Made by a program: the position numbers and the translations under genes. 64,000 nucleotides of DNA from Marixanthomonas sp002364245 (GTDB lineage Bacteria > Bacteroidota > Bacteroidia > Flavobacteriales > Flavobacteriaceae): contig CAXAZF010000002.1 in assembly GCA_963973455.1 (NCBI GenBank), forward strand, positions 310,001 through 374,000, in the 5' to 3' direction. Every line of letters starts with the position of its first letter. The stretch's first letter is position 1. A model generated the notes under the pieces. That model did not search any database. It was not told the DNA's origin and saw nothing but the letters and a program-made list of their open reading frames with translations. Below, piece after piece: positions 51,883 through 58,831 of the stretch.

Positions 51883-52524
51883 TTAACAATTAAGGTATTG
51901 TATAAATTCTTTTCTGGAAATTTCTTCAGCGCCTAAGCGCTCTAAGTGTTGTGTGTAAACTTGACAGTCAATTAATTTGTAGTTTTTTTCTTTTAGAAAT
52001 TGAACTAAATAATAAAATCCGACTTTTGAGGCATCGCTCACTTTTGTAAACATACTTTCGCCACAAAATACCTTTTTTTCAGGTAAATCAATTCCGTAAA
52101 GCCCACCAACCAATTCATCCTGTTGCCAAACCTCAACCGAAACCGCATGGCCTTTTTGATGAAGATCAATGTATGCTTTTTCCATTTCTGAAGTAATCCA
52201 CGTACCCGCTTGACCCTCTCGTTTTATAGCCGCGCAATTTTCAATAACTTCGGAAAAAGACGTATTGAATGTTATCCTGAATTTTTCTGAACTAATGGCT
52301 TTTCTGAAACTTTTTGAAACCCTTAAATGCTTTGGAAACAAAACCATTCTCGGATCTGGACTCCACCATAATATAGGTTGTCCCGTTGAGTACCAAGGAA
52401 AAATCCCCGATTGATACGCCAACAGCAACCGTTCTGAAGAGAGGTCACCACCAACAGCCAGCAAACCATCTTCCGAAGCATCGGTTACGGGTGGAAACCA
52501 TAAAGATTTAGTTAAAAAGTGCAT
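51883..52524 (-). CDS. aat: Leucyl/phenylalanyl-tRNA-protein transferase
   Basis: 213 aa. Motifs of Aat: FPPVTDASEDGLLAVGGDLSSERLLLAYQSGIFPWYS, WWSPDPRMVLFP, LVGGLYGI and CGESMFTKVSDASK. It adds Leu or Phe to N-terminal Arg/Lys of proteins, marking them for ClpS/ClpAP degradation (N-degron pathway). Next to the fatty acid transporter with a 34-base gap, both on the minus strand. Confidence 0.95.
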   Translation of the reverse strand: MHFLTKSLWFPPVTDASEDGLLAVGGDLSSERLLLAYQSGIFPWYSTGQPILWWSPDPRMVLFPKHLRVSKSFRKAISSEKFRITFNTSFSEVIENCAAIKREGQAGTWITSEMEKAYIDLHQKGHAVSVEVWQQDELVGGLYGIDLPEKKVFCGESMFTKVSDASKVGFYYLVQFLKEKNYKLIDCQVYTQHLERLGAEEISRKEFIQYLNC

Positions 52525-52558
52525 ATCACGTTTTAATTACTGTTTCAAAAAAATAAGT

Positions 52559-53938
52559 TTACCATAAAAGTAGTCCTGTAATGTAGATAATGACACCAGC
52601 AACCATCATGAGTAAAGTGTACGGTAAGATTTCACGGGCTTTTAAACGGGTAATGGCCAGCAAAGGCAACGCCCAAAAGGGTTGTAACATATTGGTTATT
52701 TGATCTCCATAGGCCAATGCCATAATCATTTTTGGTAAGGGCACTCCAAGTTTTAAAGCCGATTCTACCACGATTGGTCCCTGTACAGCCCATTGTCCAC
52801 CACCACTGGGAACAAATATATTGACCAACCCAGCACTGAAAAAAGTGAAAATAGGAAGTGTGGTTGTTGTAGCGATCGACACAAAGAAATCTGAAATCAA
52901 TACAATCATCCCGCTATCGCGCATGATACCCATAATACCAAAATATAACGGAAATTGAATTAAAATCCCCGAAGCGTCTGAAATGGCTTCACCCAAGGCT
53001 TTTAAAAAATTTGAAAAGGTACCGTGTAAAATTAACCCCAATCCCAACATAAAAAAATTAAGTAAATTAGGGCTGATTGCTAAGTTTTTTATGGCATCAA
53101 AATACTGATAAAATAGTGCGATTAAAATGAGCACCCCAAAACCAATTCCAACTATTTTTGAATGGTTAATGCGCTCAGCACCTTGTAAATCTTCAGGTTT
53201 TTCAGCTTCATTTCCTTTATACACCGGCAACTGCACATAACTACTTTTAGTATTTTTTCCTATAAAATATAGCACTAGTGGAATTACTACCAACAACACC
53301 CCAAATAACACTAAATTGAAACCACTAAAAATAGTATCTTGAAATGTAATTAGTTCTGGTAACTGACTTGCCAAAGCTGGATTGCCAACACCTGACATTA
53401 AACTGCTTAGATGCCCAGCTTCTGACACTTTTAAAGGTGCCGAACCACTTATACCTCCGTGCCAGACCATTAAGCCCACATAACCTGCCGCGCCAATTAG
53501 TGGATAATTTATTTTAAAGTTTCGGGCTTGGGCGGCTTCGGCTACTTTACGAGCCATAATCGCTCCAAAAATTAATCCCAACCCCCAATTAAAAAAAGAG
53601 ACCAACATCGTGCTGATACAAACCAACAAAACTGCGTTTGAAGTATTGGTAACCAAATTCGTGAGTTTGGTTATCAAGTTATTCATCGGTTTACTAAGCA
53701 CTAAAATATGCCCTAACACCAATATGAGCATCATTTGGTATCCAAATACCAAAAGAGCGTTGTTCCAAATACCACTTTCCCAATAGGAAAGTATTGTTAA
53801 TAAATGTGGTTCGTTATTAGGCGCTTCGGTTAAAAAGAATGCCATAAGCATGGTTATCACCGTTAAAATAACTGCAATGGCAAACGGTGAAGGTAAAAAC
53901 CGTTTAAAAATATTCTCAATGGTTTGAGTAATGTTCAT
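52559..53938 (-). CDS. Short-chain fatty acid transporter (AtoE family)
   Basis: 459 aa with about twelve membrane helices. The AtoE pattern is seen: NITQTIENIFKRFLPSPFAIAV at the start, FNWGLGLIFGAIMARKVAEAA, HGGISGSAPLKV, and VNIFVPSGGGQWAVQGPIVVESA, then YGDQITNMLQPFWALPLLAI. It should take up butyrate or similar acids. No ato genes beside it. Start on ATG 53938; cotranscribed with aat possibly. Confidence 0.92.
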   Translation of the reverse strand: MNITQTIENIFKRFLPSPFAIAVILTVITMLMAFFLTEAPNNEPHLLTILSYWESGIWNNALLVFGYQMMLILVLGHILVLSKPMNNLITKLTNLVTNTSNAVLLVCISTMLVSFFNWGLGLIFGAIMARKVAEAAQARNFKINYPLIGAAGYVGLMVWHGGISGSAPLKVSEAGHLSSLMSGVGNPALASQLPELITFQDTIFSGFNLVLFGVLLVVIPLVLYFIGKNTKSSYVQLPVYKGNEAEKPEDLQGAERINHSKIVGIGFGVLILIALFYQYFDAIKNLAISPNLLNFFMLGLGLILHGTFSNFLKALGEAISDASGILIQFPLYFGIMGIMRDSGMIVLISDFFVSIATTTTLPIFTFFSAGLVNIFVPSGGGQWAVQGPIVVESALKLGVPLPKMIMALAYGDQITNMLQPFWALPLLAITRLKAREILPYTLLMMVAGVIIYITGLLLW

Positions 53939-54000
53939 AACCCAAAAATAGAAAAAAGCCCGAATCTTAATTGATACAACACGTAAGATTCATTTAAAAA

Positions 54001-54324
54001 ATGTTAGTTTTAAATGTTTATATGAAAAGAGATTATATTTTAAAAAAATTAAAGGAGTTTATCATAAGAGAAAGATGGGACTATAACTTTGAAATTAAAG
54101 AAAGTACTTCTATCCAAGATGATTTGAAAATTTACGGAGACGATGCTAGTGAGTTTTTGACCAAATTTTGTGATGAGTTTTCTGTTAAACCCAATGGCTT
54201 TAAATTTGATGATTACTTTGCACCAGAACCTAGTTGGACAGATATTTTCACAAAAAAGAAAAAATATAAAAGTTTCACAGTTCTAAATTTAATAAAAGCG
54301 GCTAAACAAGGCACACTAACATAA
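54001..54324 (+). CDS. DUF1493 acyl-carrier-like protein
   Basis: 107 aa from ATG 54001; ATG 54022 (MKRDYILKK) is also good and gives 100 aa. The DUF1493 pattern is present: TSIQDDLKIYGDDASEFLTKFCDEFSVKPNGFKFDDYFAPEPSW and a final LNLIKAAKQGTLT. The fold resembles a phosphopantetheine acyl carrier protein, with Asp where the modified serine would be (GDDASEF), so it probably is not phosphopantetheinylated. Best known in enterobacteria; rarely noted here. Stands alone. Confidence 0.8.
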   Translation: MLVLNVYMKRDYILKKLKEFIIRERWDYNFEIKESTSIQDDLKIYGDDASEFLTKFCDEFSVKPNGFKFDDYFAPEPSWTDIFTKKKKYKSFTVLNLIKAAKQGTLT

Positions 54325-54354
54325 AAAAACAGCCCCGAAATCCCGAAGCTGTTT
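54323..54354 (-). terminator. Terminator after DUF3127
   Basis: AAACAGC (54327-54333) and GCTGTTT (54348-54354) close a stem with G/C-rich inner part; on the minus strand seven T follow. It may also serve the convergent DUF1493 gene. Confidence 0.75.
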
Positions 54355-54379
54355 ATAATTTTTCTTATAAGTCTTTCAA

Positions 54380-54754
54380 TTAAAACGGCAAATCGTCGTG
54401 ATCTTCTTCGTTTAAATCATTAGCCGGCTCAAAAGCATCTTCAGGCGGCATTGGCGGCATATCTTGTGATACCGACTGGTCTATGTTTTCAATACGCCAT
54501 CCATTTAAGGAGTTAAAGTATTTTGTTTCACCTTGTGGGTTGGTCCATTCACGGCCACGAAGGTTAATACTTACTTTTACGTTTTGCCCAACGTTAAATT
54601 TGTCCAACAAATCGGTTTTATCTTGTATAAACTCTATTAAAATGTGCTGTGGGTATTGCTCTTCAGTGGTTACAACCATCTCACGTTTTCTAAAACCGTT
54701 ATTTCCATAGGTTTTAGTATCATCAATCATCTTTATTTTTCCTTGTACTTCCAT
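54380..54754 (-). CDS. DUF3127 protein with SSB-like acidic tail
   Basis: 124 aa. One OB-fold-like domain (EVQGKIKMIDD, FRKREMVVTTEEQYPQHILIEFIQDK, GQNVKVSINLRGREW with a later W) as in DUF3127, then a disordered acidic tail ending DEEDHDDLPF. That last stretch has the DDxPF end of single-stranded DNA-binding proteins, which recruits repair and replication partners. So it may be a second SSB-like ssDNA-binding protein; this is not proven. Single gene. Confidence 0.85.
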   Translation of the reverse strand: MEVQGKIKMIDDTKTYGNNGFRKREMVVTTEEQYPQHILIEFIQDKTDLLDKFNVGQNVKVSINLRGREWTNPQGETKYFNSLNGWRIENIDQSVSQDMPPMPPEDAFEPANDLNEEDHDDLPF

Positions 54755-54782
54755 CTTTATAATTTAATATGTGATTTTATTT

Positions 54783-55670
54783 TTATTCTGAAATAGACCG
54801 CGCTAACAATAAATTCCATGCCTCATCAATTTGTGCTTCGCAAAGTAGCTCTTGCGCTCTAGTATGAATTTCTTCAGAAGAACCCGAAGCGATTAAATAT
54901 TGCTCAGTCTCTGAAGCGTTCTCTATATATTTTTTAATTTGTTTTTTTGTTGGTAAGCTTTCCACGTTACCTAGCATTCCAAGGTCATTACCTGTTAAAA
55001 CCTTACTTTTTCTAATAGGTTCAGGTAGTGCATCTACACCAACTCCTAATGTTCGTATTGGTTTTGGAACTTCAAACATGCCAACTTTAGCCCGGCTGTA
55101 CCAGTTACCGCCCATACGTGCCACAGTATCTATTTTTGCTGGATCAATGGCTCCTTTTTCATCTAAAATTTCTTCATCTACATGTACTTTTACCACTTCA
55201 CAGATTACCAAATTTCCAGCGCCTCCTTCTTGTCCAGTTTCAATCACCTCTTTCACTTTACATTCAAACTGAACAGGTGATTCGGCCACACGGGGTGGTT
55301 TTACTACATCAGATTTAACTTCGGTAAAACCAGCTTTTACAAATTCGTTAACGCCTTTATCATACTCCGTAGAAGATAAACTCATTTGTTGTACCATAGC
55401 GTGGTTTACAATGTTTATGACCACTTCTTTGGTTTCCATTACGTTTTCTAAGGTATGCTTGACTGTATTTCCTCTAACTCTACGAGCTGGTGAAAAAATC
55501 ATGGTTGGTGGGTTGGCACCAAAAACATTAAAAAAACTAAAGGGTGATAAATTTACATTCCCCTCTGCATCTACTGTACTGGCAAAACAAATGGGACGCG
55601 GTGCCACGGCTCCAACTAAGTAGCCGTGCAATTTTCCTGTGCTAATTTCTTGTGGGTCAATACTCATCAT
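54783..55670 (-). CDS. Flavin reductase-like domain protein
   Basis: 295 aa. N-terminal FMN-binding split-barrel (GYLVGAVAPRPICFASTVDAEGNVNLSPFSFFNVFGANPPTMIFSP), the common motif for NADPH-flavin oxidoreductases of the YwrF type, followed by a helical C-terminal domain of ~80 residues that such short flavin reductases lack. A -7 box TACATTTG (minus, 55684-55677) lies 6 bases before the start, so the leader is very short. Partner enzyme unknown. Confidence 0.9.
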   Translation of the reverse strand: MMSIDPQEISTGKLHGYLVGAVAPRPICFASTVDAEGNVNLSPFSFFNVFGANPPTMIFSPARRVRGNTVKHTLENVMETKEVVINIVNHAMVQQMSLSSTEYDKGVNEFVKAGFTEVKSDVVKPPRVAESPVQFECKVKEVIETGQEGGAGNLVICEVVKVHVDEEILDEKGAIDPAKIDTVARMGGNWYSRAKVGMFEVPKPIRTLGVGVDALPEPIRKSKVLTGNDLGMLGNVESLPTKKQIKKYIENASETEQYLIASGSSEEIHTRAQELLCEAQIDEAWNLLLARSISE

Positions 55671-55801
55671 AGTTTACAAATGTACCCAAACTTAAAAGTT
55701 TGTAAAAATTTGATTGTACAATAATATTAACATATTTGCTTTATATTTAAACCCCTCTCTTAAAAAGTGGAAAGAGTACAAATTGTTTTTAATTATTTTC
55801 T

Positions 55802-56953
55802 ATGTTGAACAAAACAGCTTTTACCCGTTGGTTTTTTATTATCGGCTCAATACTCATTATCTCCCTAATTTTATGGAACACGTTTGTGTTTTTTAATCAA
55901 TTAAAAGACAATGAACGTAATAAAATGAAAGTTTGGGCCGCTGCTCAAGAAGAATTACAAAAATTAAACACTTCAGAAAATACGGTAAGCATTACAGCAG
56001 CGGTAGTGATTCAAAGTAATAACACCACGCCAATGATTAGCTACGTCCACGATGCAGATAGTTATATTGAACGAAATATTCCCGAAAACCAGATAAATAC
56101 CGAGAAAAAAAGACAACAACTTATAGATCAATTTACTTCGGAATATAAGCCCATAGAAGTGTATTATGAGGATCAACTATTACAAACTATTTATTACGGA
56201 AACTCTCCCCTCATTAACAAGCTGAAATATTATCCAGCGGTTTTAATCCTTATAATACTGCTCATTTTCTTAGCACTTTACCTATTTTATCAAACTTCAA
56301 AATCTTCTGAACAGAACAGGCTTTGGGCTGGGATGGCTAAAGAAACGGCACATCAAATAGGAACTCCTTTATCTTCTTTGGTTGGCTGGACCGAGATTTT
56401 AAAAGAGGAAAACGTAAATCAGGAATACGTTACTGAAATTGAAAAAGATGTAGACCGGCTTAAAACCATAACAGAGCGTTTTTCAAAAATTGGTTCGGTG
56501 CCAAAACTTGAAAAAACAGATTTGGTTGTTGAAACAAAAGCTTCTTTTGACTATTTAAAAAGAAGAAGTTCAAAATTAATTCAGTTTGAGTTAAATTCAC
56601 CTAACGAGGAAGTTCCTGTTATGCTCAACCCCCAACTTTTTGGTTGGACTATAGAAAATTTGGTAAAAAATGGTATCGATGCCATGAAAGGAAAAGGGAC
56701 TATTACCATTTCCATAGAAAAAAACACTAAAAAAGCATACTTACGCATAAGTGATACGGGAAAAGGAATCTCGAAAAGAAAACATAAAACAGTGTTCTTA
56801 CCTGGTTATACCACCAAAAAAAGAGGCTGGGGACTTGGACTTTCACTGGTGAAACGTATTATTGAAACATACCATAAAGGAAAAATACACGTTTTAAACA
56901 GCGCCCCCGGAAAAGGGACCACAATGGAAATAATATTACGGATACAAGAATGA
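55802..56953 (+). CDS. Sensor histidine kinase without a linked regulator
   Basis: 383 aa. Membrane helices at about 9-30 and 139-160 with a ~105-residue periplasmic sensor between, then HisKA with His184 in ETAHQIGTPLSSLVGW and HATPase with NLVKNGIDAMKGKG, DTGKGISKRK and GWGLGLSLVKRI. The H-Q-I-G-T-P-L-S variant of the H box is common in Bacteroidota. No response regulator is next to it. Its stop overlaps by 4 bases the start of the zinc-ribbon membrane protein gene. Confidence 0.92.
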   Translation: MLNKTAFTRWFFIIGSILIISLILWNTFVFFNQLKDNERNKMKVWAAAQEELQKLNTSENTVSITAAVVIQSNNTTPMISYVHDADSYIERNIPENQINTEKKRQQLIDQFTSEYKPIEVYYEDQLLQTIYYGNSPLINKLKYYPAVLILIILLIFLALYLFYQTSKSSEQNRLWAGMAKETAHQIGTPLSSLVGWTEILKEENVNQEYVTEIEKDVDRLKTITERFSKIGSVPKLEKTDLVVETKASFDYLKRRSSKLIQFELNSPNEEVPVMLNPQLFGWTIENLVKNGIDAMKGKGTITISIEKNTKKAYLRISDTGKGISKRKHKTVFLPGYTTKKRGWGLGLSLVKRIIETYHKGKIHVLNSAPGKGTTMEIILRIQE

Positions 56954-57300
56954 ATATGATTACAAAACACGTTTTACATACCGCCCGTTTAAACAACAAC
57001 TGCCCAGAATGCTATGATACCGAAGGGTTAGAGTTTACTTTTACACAAGAAGAAAAACAAAGTAAGTTTTACAATCAAGCCAGCAAAGAAATTGATGAAA
57101 AGCTATATTGCCATACTTGCAATAATATTATTTATCCGGTAAATTGGACAGAGGATATTGAGCGTGTGTACCAATACCATAAAAAGCAAGTACACCCAAA
57201 ATCGACATACATCCAGTTAAAATCTTTTTCTTATATTTTTATTATATTGGGAATTGTAGCAATTGCAACAGTCGCTTTTTTACTATGGAATACGAACTAA
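56950..57300 (+). CDS. Zinc-ribbon membrane protein linked to the kinase
   Basis: 116 aa. Cys18-x-x-Cys21 and Cys54-x-x-Cys57 make a zinc-ribbon; one C-terminal membrane helix (about 90-112). The start codon overlaps the kinase stop (ATGA), so the two proteins are made together. It could bind the kinase, but the sequence only shows a cytoplasmic zinc ribbon on a membrane anchor. Stops 4 bases inside the convergent HIT gene. Confidence 0.75.
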   Translation: MNMITKHVLHTARLNNNCPECYDTEGLEFTFTQEEKQSKFYNQASKEIDEKLYCHTCNNIIYPVNWTEDIERVYQYHKKQVHPKSTYIQLKSFSYIFIILGIVAIATVAFLLWNTN

Positions 57301-57689
57301 TCTAAGTTTTTATGAATTGCAGCTGCTAATTCCTTAAACTCTTCTTCGCTCATTTCAACCTTTTTTGAAAAATCCATATCGCTCATTCCGTTTAATGGAA
57401 TTAAATGAACGTGTACATGCGGTACTTCAAGGCCAATGGCAGCCATTCCCACTCGATTACATGGTACTGTTTTTTCAAGAGCTTTGGCCACACGTCTTGA
57501 AAACTGCATTAATTGCAGATACATATGTTCCCCCAAATCGAAAATTTTATCCACTTCTTCTTTAGGAACACACAATGTATGGCCTCTTGCATTAGGGTTT
57601 ACATCAAGAAAAGCAATAAAATTATCATCCTCGACTATTTTATAGCTTGGTATTTCGCCTTCAATTATTTTTGTAAATATTGTTGCCAT
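57297..57689 (-). CDS. HIT family protein (HINT-like)
   Basis: 130 aa. Histidine triad VPHVHVHLIPLNG (H-x-H-x-H) in the C-terminal half, and the N-terminal IIEGEIPSYKIVEDDNFIAFLDVNPNARGHTLCVPKEE typical of HINT-type purine nucleotide phosphoramidases. Housekeeping enzyme of uncertain physiological substrate. It follows greA by 2 bases on the same strand, a common pair in this phylum. Confidence 0.95.
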   Translation of the reverse strand: MATIFTKIIEGEIPSYKIVEDDNFIAFLDVNPNARGHTLCVPKEEVDKIFDLGEHMYLQLMQFSRRVAKALEKTVPCNRVGMAAIGLEVPHVHVHLIPLNGMSDMDFSKKVEMSEEEFKELAAAIHKNLD

Positions 57690-57691
57690 GA

Positions 57692-58168
57692 TTAATCCCT
57701 TGTAATTTCAAGAATTTCAAATTTCATCGTTCCGTTAGGCACGCTTATTTCAGCTGTATCGCCAACTTCTTTCCCTAAAAGCCCTTTTCCTATAGGTGAA
57801 TCTACAGAGATTTTTCCACTTTTTAAATCGGCTTCACTTTGTGCCACCAGTTTATATTGCATTTTTGCGCCAGTAGATTCGTTTTTAATTTTCACATTAG
57901 AGTGTATCAATACTTTTGATGTATCTAATTGCGATTCATCAATTACACGAGCATTGGCAACTACTTCTTCTAATTTAGAAATACGCATTTCAAGCATCCC
58001 TTGTGCTTCTTTTGCGGCATCATATTCGGCATTTTCACTCAAATCCCCTTTATCACGGGCCTCAGCAATAGCTTGCGAAGCTCTTGGACGTTCTACATCT
58101 TTTAATTGATTGAGCTCATCCCTCAATTTTTTTAATCCTTCTGCAGTATAATAAGATACTTTACTCAT
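57692..58168 (-). CDS. greA: Transcription elongation factor GreA
   Basis: 158 aa. N-terminal coiled coil of about 75 residues (LKKLRDELNQLKDVERPRASQAIAEARDKGDLSENAEYDAA, with the acidic tip DLSENAEYDAA that reaches RNA polymerase's active site) and the C-terminal FKBP-like domain ending SPIGKGLLGKEVGDTAEI. It rescues backtracked RNA polymerase by stimulating transcript cleavage. Its leader has a -7 box and an early terminator-like hairpin (see next entry). Confidence 0.96.
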   Translation of the reverse strand: MSKVSYYTAEGLKKLRDELNQLKDVERPRASQAIAEARDKGDLSENAEYDAAKEAQGMLEMRISKLEEVVANARVIDESQLDTSKVLIHSNVKIKNESTGAKMQYKLVAQSEADLKSGKISVDSPIGKGLLGKEVGDTAEISVPNGTMKFEILEITRD

Positions 58169-58252
58169 AACTTCATCGTTTGTGTAGTAAACACGTTATT
58201 CTTTAATTTCATATTGAACACCAACTTACATTGGCATTAGGTTTTTAAACAC

Positions 58253-58295
58253 AAAAAATCCCATGCGTTTGACGGGATCTGTTCTAACAAATATA
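58253..58295 (-). promoter_or_regulatory. greA promoter box and leader hairpin that looks like an attenuator
   Basis: Minus strand: TATATTTG (58295-58288) is an exact -7 box, so transcription should start near 58282. Right after it, ATCCC (58278-58274 read on the minus strand as GATCCC) pairs with GGGAT (58262-58258) around an 11-base loop, followed by TTTTTT (58258-58253). About 85 more bases lead to the greA start. A terminator directly after the start site would make a short RNA and hold back greA. Confidence 0.45.
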
Positions 58296-58351
58296 CTAAA
58301 AAATAACTTGTTATATAAATTATTGTAATTTCGCACACGAAAAAATATACT

Positions 58352-58780
58352 ATGAAAAAAATTGCCTTCTTATTGTTGTTGATTACCGTATTTGCTTGTA
58401 AAAGTGATGATGATAAGTTAGATGACAACCCTTATTTAACGTCACCTTTGGTAGATTTAACACTAAACTTAAACCTGCCAGAATACAACTCACTTAACTT
58501 CCCTAGCAATTCCTTGGTGATTACTCGACAAGGTATTCGAGGCGTTGTTGTTTATAATGTGGACAACACAACATATCACGCTTTTGAATTAAGCGACCCC
58601 AACCACGTGCCTAATGATTGTTCTCGTATGGAGGTTGATGGTATTGAAGCAACGTGTCCTTGCGATGATGATAATAAGTACAATATTGTAACAGGCCAAA
58701 ACATAACCGACCCAAACCGTTACCCTATGCAACGCTATCGTGCTGTACGTTCAGGCAATACCATTCGTATTACGAACTAG
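58352..58780 (+). CDS. Rieske-like lipoprotein lacking the histidine ligands
   Basis: 142 aa. Lipobox VFAC|K with Cys16, then SDDDK, the acidic export signal expected for surface lipoproteins in flavobacteria. From about residue 60 the layout copies a Rieske domain: GIRGVVVYNVDNTTYHAFE, then DCSR at 89-92, CPCDDDNKYNIVTG at 102-115 and a closing strand IRITN. In a true Rieske centre these are C-x-H and C-x-x-H; here they read C90-x-R92 and C102-P-C104-D105. Both ligand cysteines remain, both histidines are gone, so it should not hold a 2Fe-2S cluster. Function unknown. Confidence 0.65.
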   Translation: MKKIAFLLLLITVFACKSDDDKLDDNPYLTSPLVDLTLNLNLPEYNSLNFPSNSLVITRQGIRGVVVYNVDNTTYHAFELSDPNHVPNDCSRMEVDGIEATCPCDDDNKYNIVTGQNITDPNRYPMQRYRAVRSGNTIRITN

Positions 58781-58785
58781 TTATT

Positions 58786-58816
58786 AGAAAGCCCGTTCAA
58801 ATTGAACAGGCTTTCT
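58786..58816. terminator. Bidirectional terminator
   Basis: AGAAAGCC-C-GTTCAA (58786-58800) mirrors TTGAAC-A-GGCTTTCT (58802-58816). It can serve the Rieske-like gene (plus) and the TonB-dependent receptor (minus). It is close in sequence to the terminator at 41469-41504. Confidence 0.85.
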
Positions 58817-58831
58817 TTACTATATTATTGT

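Noticed and set aside
58237..58428. 63-codon minus-strand frame upstream of greA
   Set aside because: It runs through the greA promoter box and the start of the lipoprotein gene on the other strand; no similarity to anything known.
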